DNA of 64,000 bases. It comes from Durusdinium trenchii (Eukaryota; Sar; Dinophyceae; Suessiales; Symbiodiniaceae). The stretch is taken from NCBI GenBank assembly GCA_963970005.1, contig CAXAMN010021362.1, forward strand, positions 1,396,170 through 1,460,169, read 5' to 3'. How positions within the stretch are numbered: the stretch's first letter is position 1; the number at the start of each line of letters is the position of its first letter. Of this stretch, positions 21,197 through 32,597 are shown one piece after another. The notes beneath the pieces were generated by a model, which was not told the origin of the DNA, did not search any database, and saw nothing but the letters and a program-made list of their open reading frames with translations. The position numbers and the translations under genes were made by a program.

Positions 21197-21985
21197 GTGA
21201 GTGAAAGGGTGGTGACCATGCAGACCCCTGACTCCTCACCTCATGAGGTGTTTTCCATCCAAATAACCAACCCCAAAACTGTGGTGCTGGTGGGATTGGT
21301 TCAATTTCTATCGCAGATCACAGCTGAATGTTGAGCTCGATTGTTCTTCACTCAGAATGTACATAGCTATTAGGCTATAGTCTCTTGGAGAACGGGTCGT
21401 GACCAACCTGATTAGGTCTGGTATGGTCTGGTTAAGGTTGTGCTTTCTCGGTGATTTCTGGCAATGTCGTGCTGAATGGTATGTGAAGCCATTGGTCGGT
21501 GCTAAAAGTGTTACAAGCACGTGTATTTGACCCAATTCTTGAACACTGGAAGACGTCTGATGTTCAACCAATTCTGGCATCGCTTCAGCATGTGGCATTC
21601 AGAAATCCATCGTCACGGCATCCCTTGCCGCGTGAAATGCGGACCAACCGGTCATGGATGTTTTCGATGGAGACCTCTCAAGACCCCCAAGACCGCCCGG
21701 ATTGGGGGTGCTGTCTCCCTAGTCAATGTATACATGTCCATGGTTTGAAAGCCTTTCAGTTGGAAATGATCAAGCAAGATCAAGCAAGATATTATGTAGA
21801 ATCTGTGGCCACATAGCACACTACAGAGATGTTGGGTCTCCCGCGTTTCAGACACACCCATCTTCTGTTAATTGGGTTGAAGCGATCGAGCAAATGATTA
21901 ACGTGTTGAATCCGTCTGGGCTCAAACCCATTCAGCAAAATTCTAGCAAATCAATTTGCAGCCTCTTGCAGCCTGTGATTTCTCC
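21197..21985. other. Intron-like stretch
   Basis: It starts with GTGAGTGAAAG. No coding frame is supported before the ankyrin gene. Confidence 0.4.
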
Positions 21986-22430
21986 ATGCTCCGGCTCGTA
22001 GCTTTCCTGTGTGTTGGCTTGGTGGCCAGTGTGCGTCCTCAGGTTGGTAGTCCCTTGCACACGGCGGTGTTTAAGGGTCATTTGGGGGGGGCCATTGCGC
22101 CCTTGGCAGACGAAGAGGATGTGAATGGCCTTGAGGAAGGTCAAACCCCTTTGGGCTTGGCATGTAAGAAAGGCAACCCGCTGCTGGTTAAAAAGCTCAT
22201 TGAAGTGAATGCAGACGTGAACATGAAGACCGGCCCCCCACCGGAAGAAGGAGCTTCCTCTGGGCATTGCTGCCTATGCCGACAAGTGGGATGTGCACGT
22301 GGTACAGGCCTTATTGGACGCCAAGGCCAAAGCCGACGCTGTGGATGACTACGGAAAGACCGCTCTGTTGTATGCCTCAGAGCGCCAAAGGTCTTCGATC
22401 GTGGAAGCCTTAAAGAAGGCAGGTGCCTGA
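21986..22430 (+). CDS. Secreted-type ankyrin-repeat protein, single exon, one frameshift
   Basis: From ATG 21986 to TGA 22430, about 147 codons. It begins MLRLVAFLCVGLVASV, a hydrophobic signal-peptide-like stretch. Ankyrin repeats follow: GSPLHTAVFKGHL, then DVNGLEEGQTPLGLACKKGN..LVKKLIEVNADVN, then LPLGIAAYADKWD..VVQALLDAKAKAD, DDYGKTALLYAS and IVEALKKAGA. The frame changes once, at a C6 run (about 22233-22238), where one C too many is present; both halves are clearly ankyrin. So it is either a recent pseudogene or a base-calling error. There are no introns, unlike everything around it, and it sits between two exons of the PELNG gene on the same strand, as a retrocopy would. Ankyrin repeats bind proteins; the partner is unknown. 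Confidence 0.75.
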
Positions 22431-22864
22431 GTGATTGCACCAGGGTGCCACGATCTTCTCCATCAGAGACATGCTTGCACCAGACTTTCATGCTTCTGCT
22501 TGTGAGAGTCGCGTACAATACCTCTGTTTCATTGGAAAATGATTGGTGAGGGATGGTGCGCGGCGGAATTGTGCGGAACATGCACACCTACTCAGTGCCA
22601 GATCACAGACTTGGGGTTCTCAAGATTCTCCAGTCTGAATTTAGTCTGTTTTCCCCTTGAAGTACACCTGGACAGCTCCATGAGCCCCTGATTTCGATGC
22701 GATCTCCAGCATATGAAGAGCTTCAGACCCATTCCCCTCCAAAAAACAACATACATCTCCACGTCAAAAACACAGAAGCTCCGGTCCCAACACCGGCGAC
22801 GCTCCGCGCCGGCTCTGGCTGTGCTCAAGCCGCCACACGACTCATGAGGCACGGTGTGCTGCAG
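22431..22864. other. Non-coding stretch
   Basis: 3' flank of the ankyrin gene and intron sequence. No poly-A tract or other retrocopy mark was recognised. Confidence 0.4.
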
Positions 22865-22902
22865 CGGCGAGAATGGCCGCTGGGAAGTCATGCTCCAGCA
22901 GG
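22865..22902 (+). CDS. PELNG/KPENL-domain exon, copy 1, middle part (NGRWEVMLQQ)
   Basis: Acceptor GCTGCAG, then SGENGRWEVMLQQ (Ser split across the junction), then donor G/GTGAGG. 'GRW.V.L..G' is the central strand of the SH3-like unit begun at 21102. At 38 nt it is one of the smallest exons here. Copy 2 has the equivalent exon at 32553 (GRWEVDLLSA). Confidence 0.5.
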
Positions 22903-23334
22903 GTGAGGAGAGATGCGGGTGGAGAGGGGGGGGGGTGAGACACAAGTTAAGGAAGACTTTGGGGCATCCTAAGGGTAGTAACGAGTACAGATTCTATCAT
23001 ATTCTGATATATATTTATTTCTGGCTTCACGGAACGTGGGTGCGTGGACTGGGCGAAGTGTGAACTTATCACTGGCATGCATGGCAGATGAATTCATATT
23101 ATAGATAGTATGATTTCTGAATTATATATAGATATATATATATATATTAGATTATTTTAGTTTAATCTATACGTATATATATATAATATACATAAATATA
23201 TGTTTTACTATAAAATATATAATGTACTTATTTTTTTATGTACGGACACATGGTCAATCATTGGACATGATGATTGAATTGTTAGATGCTCAAAGTATGT
23301 GGCTGCTTTACAAACGACTCCAAGCGCTGCTCAG
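22903..23334. other. Intron with AT-rich core
   Basis: Positions 23090-23235 are almost pure A/T, with TA dinucleotide repeats. No coding sequence. Confidence 0.6.
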
Positions 23335-23376
23335 GAGACGCGGCGCTTGGCCTTGAAGCCCAAGAACTTGCAGATG
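23335..23376 (+). CDS. PELNG/KPENL-domain exon, copy 1, last part (LALKPKNLQ)
   Basis: Acceptor GCTCAG, then ETRRLALKPKNLQM, then a GT donor. 'LKPENL' closes the SH3-like unit. Copy 2 ends with ARRLAMKPENLAPE at 36476, introduced at nearly the same splice position. Confidence 0.5.
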
Positions 23377-24313
23377 GTCAAGGCATCGGGTGGGTCTTGG
23401 AACCCACCTAGGAGACCACTTGGACCACCAAAAGTGTTCTCTTTTGCGGGGAAAAAGGGGGTTGTCGCCTGTGTTGGCACTCCAACAGGAAAACGGCTCC
23501 GGAGAATGTAAAGAAACCCCTTTCCAATCAGAGAGATTTGAACAAAAATCAGTGAAGCTTGGAGTCAAAGCGGAGTCCAGCAAATCCGTCGCCGATTGAA
23601 CAATGCCGATTTGGATGTCAAGATTTGAGAAGCATTTGGTGGATCGCCAGTGCCGAAATCGAACACAAACAGCATGATGGGTGAGGGCTTCGATTTGTTG
23701 TTCTCCGAACACTCCAGTCTATGCATTCTTTTTCAACTTTTTGAGCTTTCCAGTGCGTCAGGGCCCCCCAAAACAGCACGACAATCGATCAGAGCTAGAA
23801 CAAGTCGATGAGATGCAACTTAGCTACGCCCAAGTCAGATCTTTTGACAAGTCGACAGTCGATCAGTTCTGACTGAAGAACAGTCGTGCAAAGATCTCTG
23901 CAGCTTGCCAGTTGCCCAGGAGCCGCAACTGGCCCCTTCACCCGGCGCGACGAAGGGCAAGCCGTAGCTCGGTTGCCATGGACCCTTCCCAGGGTCTGGA
24001 AGGCCCTACAATTCGACGAATTAATACGTGCCAGTTGTGATGTGACTTTGTACACACCATTTGCTGCTTTAACATGCTTTTAGCAAGTGAATGATAGTGA
24101 AACACTATAATCAAACCAAACAAACAAAAAAAACATATATATATATATATATATCAAATATAATTAGATAAACACTTTCTGAAACACACCAATCAAATAC
24201 TCAAAACACTAATCACATATACTCAAACAACATGACATTTTTGGGGGGGAGGGCGGTTGGAAGGTCCCGGTCTCCACCTTAAAAGCCACCTCTTCGTGGA
24301 TCGCTGACCTCAG
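23377..24313. other. Non-coding stretch (intron-like)
   Basis: A TA repeat lies at about 24134-24155. No supported frame. Confidence 0.4.
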
Positions 24314-24402
24314 GGCCTTCGGTGGGCTTAATGCGCTGGTGGCCGCCGAGCAGCCACGGAGCGGCGTGGAGTTCTCCACCACGTTGTGCCTTGGCAGAAG
24401 GG
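24314..24402 (+). CDS. Coding-like exon, unassigned (LVAAEQPRSGVEFSTTLCLG)
   Basis: Acceptor GACCTCAG and a GT donor at 24403 flank AFGGLNALVAAEQPRSGVEF then STTLCLGR, with GC-rich third positions. The minus strand is also open but with poorer codon bias. No family recognised. It is likely part of the same transcript as the neighbouring PELNG exons. Confidence 0.35.
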
Positions 24403-25267
24403 GTCGGGTCTCGTGGGTGTCGGGTTTCACGGGGTGGTATGGCCAGTGGCATGTCATTTGGCATGTCATGTGGCCAGTGGCATGTCAAATGAAGTCTCTC
24501 ATTCCGACATTCCTGTTGTCATGATGTGTGAAAAAAGATGCCGAGGGTTGAGTTGAGCAAAATGTGGACAAGCACCGTGCCACTCAACTCCCAAATCTTT
24601 GTGTCAAATGCGGCTGCCTTCTGCAAGTGAACTCTTGTGATGCCGAGAATGCTGGACGTTTTGGTTTCATCGTATTATTTTACATTATTACGTAGAAACA
24701 ACAGAGGAATACTTGAACCATATGCCTGCGGTGCTGAATTGCTGTAGGTCCATCACTTGCATCATGTTCACTGTGTTTTGCTGCCTCCAAAAGTCCAGAC
24801 CCCCCTTTCCTGGATTTCTTTGTCGCACAGACGGACACACAGCCTTTGGCCTTGCAGAGACGTTTTCTGGGCATCCGGGCCAAATGGGATCCTTTGTTCC
24901 AAATTCGACCATACAATTCATGAAAAATGGGTCACCCAATTCGACTACCCAGCCCACTACTGTCTGGACTAGACAGGCAGACAGGATGGTCCTGGTCGGT
25001 GATTGCCGAAAAGCGCCACCAAGTCTGCACATCTCAGCTAGGTTGATCACCTTTGTCCAGCGTTGACATCAAACCCTCTTCCTTGCCCAGGTGTTGCTAT
25101 ATGTAATATATATATATATATATTAATATATATAGGTTATAGGCTTGTCGGGTGACTTTTTGGCTGACCCCTTCCTGAGGAGTGACTCCTCACCTCGAAA
25201 AAAATACCGCAATGCACATGACCCGAAAACTCAGGTCTTTCCACCCGCTCTCTCCCCCCCTCCCGAG
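24403..25267. other. Non-coding stretch (intron-like)
   Basis: A TA repeat lies at about 25105-25132. Nothing else is supported. Confidence 0.4.
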
Positions 25268-25336
25268 GCGCTTCGCGGCGCAGCAGTTGCAGCCGCAGGT
25301 CACCCGCTGTGGCAAGGAGGTCACCGTCGTAGACAG
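25268..25336 (+). CDS. Coding-like exon, unassigned (RFAAQQLQPQVTRCGKEVTV)
   Basis: After acceptor CTCCCGAG the frame gives RFAAQQLQPQVTRCGKEVTV then VDR with nearly all third positions G or C. Several GT donors (25299, 25320, 25340) make the 3' edge uncertain. No domain recognised. Confidence 0.35.
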
Positions 25337-26104
25337 GCGTGGGAATTGGGTGAAAGGTGATAGGGTGATGGGTGTGGTGAATGGTTCGGTGGGTTTGGAG
25401 AAGTGAACTAGAAGTGAATGAGTGAAGAAAAGGACAGTGAAAGACAGTGACAGTAATTAGCATGTTCGGTTGTGTTGTGTGCGGTTGTGTGTGAAACATG
25501 GAAGATCCTGTGAAAACATGCCCTCCAAAAAGCACTTTGCTGGATGACTCATGCCAATACCGACCAGTTGAACACCTATCAAGCCATGATTCCCGTGATA
25601 CGGCAAAAACATGATACTCTATGCACTTCCATCCGTGGACGGGTTCATTGATGGGATGATGGGATTGTTTGATCCATGGAGGACACTTCTTCACCGAAAA
25701 ATCGGATCGATCGCGTAGTCCTTTTGAGGTGTCCCCTTCCATTTTGGATGGCCCGCTTCACAGGCGAACGAAGAAGAGAACTCACCCCATCAATGCACCA
25801 TGTTGTCCCGTATTTTTGGTTCGCCGTGGGCCCGTTTCATGGCCTCAAGATGCCTCCACCGGGCGAGAGGCGTGAACCGCCCATCGTGTCGGCGGGTCCA
25901 AAACAGAAAGGACAGAGGCCAACTGTGTCAGATTCACTTCTGCAAGCGTGGTCGGCATCTTCTTCGCATCGCGGATTTGGAGGTGACAACTGGCAAGTCC
26001 TGTCGAGCAGACACGGAAAAGCCAACTTCTTGATCTGGCCGTTGTGCCCTGTTGTTGTTGTTGTTGTTGTTGCCAAAGCTGGAGCAAAACGACATATATG
26101 TAGA

Positions 26105-26171
26105 CTCTTGATTAATAACCCCCATTTGGAGTCTTAAAACTCCTCATATGGGAGGGTTTATTAATCAAGAG
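26105..26171. repeat. AT-rich foldback element, about 30-bp imperfect arms
   Basis: CTCTTGATTAATAA starts at 26105 and its reverse complement ends at 26171; the pairing continues with one-base bulges through CCC and AT.GGAG to a loop of about 12 bases. This looks like a tiny MITE-style foldback. Confidence 0.75.
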
Positions 26172-26747
26172 ATATCAAGAGTTTACATTATGCAGGCAAA
26201 GCGACTGCCAACATCATCCCGGCAGTTTGCGTTGTTGGCGAAGTTAACTTTTTGCTGATTTCGATCAACTTGCCCTGTGCATCCGCCATCTCCCTTTTGC
26301 CACGTTGTAAGCTCGCAAGCAGCGTGCTGCCAAGGTGTTCCGACCAGGTACCACAAGGTTATCCCTGGCAGCTTTCACTCTAACTCTACCCCAACCACTT
26401 GCTCCTTTGGAAGCAAAGGGACATCAACAAGCACTGCGGCAGAACTCCATCCGGAGCCCATCTGGAGCTTTGACAATTCGAAGTGTCACCGTTTCATTTC
26501 CTGCCTCGTCGTCTTGGGACACCTGACTTGCCATTCGTTCCAGCCGTGGTTTCTGCAGTTTTTTCGACGTTTGATGGCCAGGAGGACCACGCAAGAGCGG
26601 AAGGCTAAAGCGACTATTCCACTCCAGTCGTGGCAATTTCTGAGCCTGAAATGATTGATAGAATGAGATGATGTCCATTGACTCGTTCTTTTGTCTGAAC
26701 GTTCGGCAGACGGGAACTGAAGGGAACATGTTCGGCCGCTTGTGCAT

Positions 26748-26776
26748 GGGATGTCTCTCGCTTTGAGAGACATCCC
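26748..26776. repeat. Perfect 12-bp hairpin
   Basis: GGGATGTCTCTC (26748-26759) and GAGAGACATCCC (26765-26776) pair perfectly with a 5-base loop. No U-run follows. Confidence 0.7.
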
Positions 26777-27481
26777 GAAAAGAGACCCCCTCCATCCCAA
26801 GAACCCCCCCAAACACAAAAGGTGTTGGCCCAATGCATGTTGCGCCTTTTGCCAAAAGCACCGAGGCAGGGGCCCTTCAACGCTATAGTTTGCTCATGTT
26901 TGCTCATCATCTTCCAATGGGTCTAAGCTGTGTCGAGTCCTTGCTTCGAGACCTAGCATTGTCCGTTTCGCTGTTCGTTGGCCTGCGTTTGTAATGTCTG
27001 ACAGACGTGGCGAGCTAGCATTTAGAAGGATTAAGCGTCATCGTTGAAGGGTCAGAACCCCAAAACCCCAATTTTCGAGAACCTCATCAGGTCCTCGCCG
27101 TGCCACGGAATGAAGGGCATTGTGCGGTCCAGAGGCGGCGCTGGCGATGGTGTGGGTGGCACACTCATGGTCTAAATGGCAATTAAGAAGAGACATCCGA
27201 TATCTTCCGGTGTTTCCACCAGAAGTTCTTTTTTGGCAAACAACACTGAGAATTGTTCACGAACACCCGAAGCAAAGCCTGGTTGGCCGTGCCACGATTG
27301 GAAATCAACGGCCTGCGAGTTGCCATGTTGAAGAGGGTTCTGCATCTATCCGACTATATATATATATATATCCTTTTCATTCATTAGGATCATTAGGAAG
27401 TAAGTGCTCCCAATTTTCAACGAAAAGGAGTCCTTGCATCTATCCGTGTTACCCTGCGAAAGATCCACGTGGGTGTCCTTG

Positions 27482-27525
27482 CTCCTAGTAGTAAGGCCAG
27501 GAGCCCCTAGTAGCTTCTTGCTCCT
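27482..27525. repeat. Dispersed repeat fragment (CCTAGTAGTAAGGCCAGGAG)
   Basis: A short copy of the 'GGGGCTCCTGGCCTTACTAC' variant in reverse orientation. Confidence 0.7.
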
Positions 27526-27791
27526 ATCATGCACATGCTTTTTATTTTGCGCCAAATCAGAACATGATTGAACCTTGCCCAAGGTGACCCTGAAAGCTCA
27601 TTGCCCTGCGCTGCCCTGCGACACCATAGGAAAGCAGGTTGCGAATCAACACAGCCCCAGCTTCTCGGGCAGAATGTGAATTAAATCATTGGTTTGACAT
27701 GCAACAAAAAGAGATTCAGATTGTGTGTTTTCATGTAGAAGACTGCCATGATAATATTTCTTCGCATAAAACCACGGTTCAGAATGCCCAG

Positions 27792-27842
27792 ATGTGGCGT
27801 ATGCCATCCGCGTTCCGGGGCGTCGGTGGCCCCAAACTGCAG
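27792..27842 (+). CDS. Coding-like exon, unassigned (MWRMPSAFRGVGGPKLQ)
   Basis: Acceptor GCCCAG and donor CTGCAG/GTGGTG enclose 17 codons. The codon bias is favourable but the exon is short and no family is recognised. Confidence 0.3.
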
Positions 27843-29651
27843 GTGGTGACAGTTCGGGCACCTGAGCAGATCGAATGTGTTGACAAGTAGGGACGGTCGT
27901 CATCCACGTCGGCAAATCAATATTAGGTTGGAGGCCATCGCTATTAGGTGATATTAGGTGTTTTGAATTTGAATTGAGAACCTGTGGCCCAGTCGGTAGA
28001 CTGGTGTATCTCCCTTCGTTTCAGGGTCTATTTGAGCTACACACCCATATGATGATCTGGATGAAGGGAATGGACAAAAAGATATATTTATATAAAAGTT
28101 CTTCTGCATGCACTGTATTCACTGTATGCTGAAAGTCTGCGTTCCAAAAAGACGGACGGGTTTGCTGTGGAATCTCATTTTTTTAGGAGTATGACAATGA
28201 GCCTCTGACTGAAATGTTCATTGGACACTTCAGACTGCGACGGCCAGTTACGCAGCTTGGGGTGACTCACTACTAGGCGTAGATGGAACATAGATATCGA
28301 AATTTTCCCAACTTCAGACTGCGACCAGATGAACATGTCAGCGGAACAACCAAAAGTTTTACTATAGGAATATAGACTACAGAACCAGATCAACCATTCT
28401 TTTAAGGGCCTTTCAAGGTTTTTCGCATGTTCTACCTAGCAACTCCACCTCTTGCACCACTTCACCCCCACTGACAGCGTACGCCAAACCCAACGAAGAA
28501 CGACAGTACCATGACAGCGTACCATGCGTTCCTTCGGTTTTCGACGTCTCAGGTGTTCCACAAAGGCGTCGCCGTTCCCCTCGTGTCTCGGTGATCTCGG
28601 AGATCTCGGTGTCTCGGTGTCTCTTCTCCCGGTGAGGTGTCTCGGTGGAGTTCTCCAAAAGCTTCTGCATGCAACAAGGACCGGCTGGGTCCGGCTGGGT
28701 CTTGGGGGTGTGGTGTTTCTAGCCATGGCGTCACCATGGCTGACCACCCCACACGTTGGAACCCACGACGTCCAGGAGGTGAATCGTGGGTTCCAAAAGG
28801 ATGGGACAGGTCATATTCTATATGATTCATGGAGGGTTCAATGCATGGTGTGTTGAATTCAACATGGATTGATTTGGATTTCTTTTTTGAACAGTTGTGG
28901 GAGTTTAAGCAACTGGTGCTTTGGACGAGAGAGAAAGGACCGGTTATGTTGGTGCCCTGGGCGTTTATGTTGGTGCCTAGTTCCTGTCGTGGGTGTTCAG
29001 TGCCTAGTTCAGGGTGATGTTTCAAGCGACCCAGACATGGTGTGACCAGACTGTGCTGCCTGTGTGCTCATGCGACCCAATCTTAGTCCGCACAGTCTAG
29101 TCCGAAATGGCTCGAAATGACATGACTCGCGCTTTCACCGTAGAAGTTCATCCCAACATGATCCTACCATCATTGTGGTGATCCTCTCATCACTGAGCTT
29201 TGGATGGGTAGAAGTTCTCCCCTCACTTGGTGGCTTGCAGTGCAGTGAAACCATTTGTTCAACTTGTTCAACACCTGGGTGATGTATACTTTCCCAAGCT
29301 GGGCGAAGCCCCTTTCTGGCAATATGTGTTCTTTTCCCGGTGCCTGCAGCAAATCCAAGAACATTTGTCAACCGAAGCCATGGCAAAGCAGCTTTTGGAC
29401 TTTTGGACACCCCACCCCGCTGCTCCTGTGCTTCTCCCCCGACCATGCTGCTTTGTGACCACACCCCAAGCCGCTGCTCCGCTTCTCCCCAAATTCCGAA
29501 TGATGGCCTCCCACCGAAAGAGCGCTGGCCTCCACCCAAAAATGCGTCCGAACGCTACTCAATCCACCCCTGTCCTCCTTGGACGTAAACGATCCACCCG
29601 GATCTCCTGCGGATCTCGTCCACCTCCGTCGGATGCGTCGTTCGGCTCGAG
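27843..29651. other. Non-coding stretch (intron-like)
   Basis: No supported exon. A tRNA-like A-box near 27988 was examined and rejected. Confidence 0.4.
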
Positions 29652-29740
29652 GACCCGTGCAGGTTCGACCCGGCCAGAAAGGCCTCGAGGCGAGTGGAGA
29701 GCGCCAACGAGCCGCCGCTCCGCTGTGGGAACGGGGATCC
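29652..29740 (+). CDS. Coding-like exon, unassigned (DPCRFDPARKASRRVESANE)
   Basis: After acceptor GGCTCGAG the frame DPCRFDPARKASRRVESANE then PPLRCGNGDPV has over 85% G/C at third positions, the strongest bias of the three frames. The donor is probably CCG/GTCACC at about 29737, or earlier. No domain recognised. Confidence 0.42.
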
Positions 29741-30127
29741 GGTCACCGGCCTAGGCGGCCTAGGCGGCCTATAGGCTTAGGGTGCTTTTTCCCAGATTGA
29801 AAGGGATTTTTACTTGTCCTATCAGTTCTATTTGGAGGTCTATTGATCCGTTGAACTGGTGTTGAGCCGAACATGATCTCCGGATTTCGGACAGGGATGG
29901 CCATGGATGTTCTCGGTTGACCAAGAAGGCAGTTCCTTGTGGGGCTGGGAAACGGCGGTGGTTCTCACAACGGATTTTTTTATTTTGAATCCCCTTCTGG
30001 GGAATATGTTTGTTATGTTTTCCTCCAGTTCCTTAGTTCCTTAAGCAAAATCCAAGCTTGACCTTTGCATCGATACAGCCTACATCGCCGGTCGTACACT
30101 GGGGCGCGTGCGCCTTTGCACCGCGAG
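29741..30127. other. Short intron-like stretch
   Basis: Nothing supported. Confidence 0.35.
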
Positions 30128-30180
30128 GTGTCGGCGCAGGGCTCGTTGGAACACCTGTTGAAGCCGGGACTCGCCACTTG
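30128..30180 (+). CDS. Coding-like exon, unassigned (VSAQGSLEHLLKPGLATW)
   Basis: Acceptor CACCGCGAG followed by VSAQGSLEHLLKPGLATW in a GC3-rich frame; the 3' edge is not fixed. It might be a degraded 'LKPENL' end of the SH3-like unit, but that is a guess. Confidence 0.3.
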
Positions 30181-30667
30181 GAACAGCGGAGGGGGGCAAC
30201 CCGGTGGTTGGAATCGGACTCCTATGAAGTGTTCTCGAATCTCGAACGAAGGAGTTCCCAACTCCAAGACCGAACAGCGACCAACTCCGACGTCGGGCAG
30301 TCGGGCAAAGTGGTACGAAGTTAGGTCAACGATGGTCAAGCGTTTGATTCCTCAATGACTTAAGTTACATCGTGGGCACTCTCGGCGCTGCCACCACGCT
30401 CAAGTCATGTCGATGTGGAGCGGAAAGTGCACTGGCTCATATCTGCTCAAAACATGCTGAGTTGCTGGTTCTTAGAGGGTGGAGTTTTAATAGCAACAAG
30501 GCCGTGCCGTGTGCTTTACCAGGCAGAGTGTTACAGTTCTTCATGTGCACAGGTTTCACAATGTTTCACATGAGTTCGAACTGATTCAGAATGACACAGC
30601 TCAGAGTCTGACCCTTTCGGACTCAGGACACGTTCAGGGTCCCACCCTTTCGCCCCATCCCCCTCCG

Positions 30668-30760
30668 GGCCGTTGCACCTGGCGTCCAAACACACCGCGC
30701 GCGCAAACTGGCGCACCGAGCACGCACGCAGCGAGGTGGTGATGTTGCACCTCGGCGGAG
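30668..30760 (+). CDS. Possible ankyrin-repeat exon (PLHLASKHTARAN)
   Basis: The frame reads PLHLASKHTARANWRTEHAR then SEVVMLHLGGGA. '(T)PLHLAS....N...EVV.LLL..GA' is the ankyrin consensus, with a helical insertion. GC3 is high. Splice edges are not clear; a GT donor at 30735 would cut the second helix off. It is in the same stretch as PELNG exons, a combination I recall in dinoflagellate ankyrin proteins. Confidence 0.37.
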
Positions 30761-32146
30761 GGGCTTTGGGGCAGAGATCTCGGGTGGATTTGTTTCTCCT
30801 GAGTGAATCCCCGGGTTCCTGGAGGAAGACTGTACTGGTTCTTTCCCGGAACTCCTGGACAGCAATACCTTTCAAGTCCAAGTACTTGAAGATCAGCAAA
30901 ACAGACTTTGACCGTCTTTTGCATTCTTGTTCAATCGGTTCAATGTATCATTGTCTGGTGGATCTTGCACATTGGACTATTTGAACTCCTACCTAAGGGC
31001 ATTTGGGAGGTCATAGCGCACAAAGTTCCAACAGTGAGGGTATGACACTATAAGTACGCAATTCAACATGCAGCTTTTCCTGCCATGATCAATTTTTACT
31101 CCACCTCAAGCACATCAAAAAACGATTCTTTGAGGAGCCACAAATTCTTGGGAACAGTAAGTTCATGCGTTTTTTGACCTACAGGTTTGTTGAATTAAGT
31201 CGTCTTTTCTTGTTTTAAGTCGTATCGTTTGAGCGTCTCCCTTGCGGTGGGGCATGTTCTGCTTCCTTTTTGGCTGACTTTGTGACAGGGTTTTGTTGGC
31301 TTTTTGACTTGTTTCAGCGTCCCAGCCTGCGTTCTCAGTTTGAAGCCATTTCTTCTGTACTCTATGCTCGAGGGTGCTGCTGCCTGCAACTATCTTTTGC
31401 ATTATTTTTGCCATGTGGTGTTTATGCTGCCGTAATTGTCGGTTCTTTAGCAGTTTTTTGAAAGCCATCTTTTGTCCAGGGGGTCTCGGTCGCCCTGTTT
31501 GGTCGCTCGGAGACGTGTGGACTTTTGCTGTTGAGCAGTTGAGCGACATTAGGCCTGGTCAACGTGTCGGTCCCTGAACATGCTCGCGTGCCCTTGTGAT
31601 TTCACAGTTCTCTTCATCAGCCACTGCATCTTTTAAAGCAGGCATCCTCATTGATTTTCAATGTTGGTGATCAAAGTTTGACTCCCTGAACAGTTCGCGC
31701 ACCCATTGTGATTTGCATGCCTGTGATATCAAATACAGCTGTCTTACAAGCATCCTCGGTTTTTCACCATCAACTTGACAAAAGTTGCATCCCTTCACGT
31801 GTGCAGTTCCTGCAGCCCATGCAGTTCTATAGATCGACCCGATGTGACTCACTTCACCGCCCTTTGCAGCGTCCCCGCGTATTGCGGAATCCATGTGACT
31901 TCAAGCAGAACAGGTGCGACGTTACGTATATAACTCCTTTTTTTTTCTCGTACAATGCCCAAAACCACTGGGTTGGTATTCGGAAGATGCTCTAACTCTA
32001 ACCCATGGGTCAATTTTCAGGGTCCAAGTTAGTCTGTGGGGGGGGGTAGCAAGAAAGAGGACTCATCACCTCCAACAAAAAGCTCCATGTGCTTCTGCTT
32101 CCCTCTCTTTTCCTCCTTGGCCTTTGTTTCCTTCTTCCTGATCAAG
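30761..32146. other. Non-coding stretch (intron-like)
   Basis: No supported exon. The upstream edge of the next exon has a good pyrimidine tract (CTTCTTCCTGATCAAG). Confidence 0.4.
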
Positions 32147-32234
32147 GCATGGCCTCAAGAGCAAACCGGAGCTCAACGCCGAGTGGGCGCGTGTCGTCTC
32201 CGAGGCGCGTAGACACTGGACCGTCGAGCGGACC
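32147..32234 (+). CDS. Exon of PELNG/KPENL-domain protein, copy 2, first part
   Basis: Acceptor CCTGATCAAG, then HGLKSKPELNAEWARVVSEA then RRHWTVERT, with a GT donor at 32235. 'GLKSKPELN..WARVVSEA..HWTVE' is the best-preserved example of the unit in this window. The Gly of PELNG is Ala here. It continues at 32553 and 36476. Compared with copy 1 (21102) the exon starts at almost the same place. Confidence 0.52.
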
Positions 32235-32552
32235 GTGCGCAGGGCCGCATGCAGCTCAAAATTCCACGTCTGCCGTGACCTACCCCGGTTCAGTCCATGG
32301 ATCACCTGCGAAACCTGACCCCACCCAGGAAGTAGTCCGTGGATCGGGCAAGAATGATGACCGACCGACTGCAGTTCCCCGTGATCACCGGTCCGTCACC
32401 GGTTCGTGACCAGCCAACACACCGAAAGCCTTTCCGAATCCACGCCTCCGGTCACCGGTCGCCTCACCGTTATCCACTCCGGTCTCGTTCGGAGTGTCCG
32501 CTGCCACGGGCGAACGGAGCATTCGACCGAGCCAACGAGCGCGCGCGGCCAG

Positions 32553-32597
32553 GAGCCGAGCGAGGGACGCTGGGAGGTGGACTTGCTCAGTGCCCGA
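32553..32597 (+). CDS. PELNG/KPENL-domain exon, copy 2, middle part (GRWEVDLLSA)
   Basis: Acceptor GCGGCCAG, then EPSEGRWEVDLLSAR, then GTTGCAG as donor. Equivalent to the 22865 exon in copy 1. A shorter exon ending at GRWE (donor GTGGAC) is possible. As the first part already contains HWTVE, this could alternatively belong to a third, separate unit. Confidence 0.43.

Larger units (their letters stand above)
25337..27791. other. Long non-coding stretch with hairpins
   Basis: It contains foldbacks at 26105-26171 and 26748-26776, a GTT microsatellite (about 26050-26071), a TA repeat (about 27353-27371) and a fragment of the dispersed repeat (27482-27525). GC-richer patches at 25800-25900 and 26290-26560 are open on both strands without splice or motif support. 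Confidence 0.4.

Noticed and set aside
27975-28045. tRNA-like A-box (TGGCCCAGTCGG)
   Set aside because: No matching B-box at proper distance and no acceptor stem.
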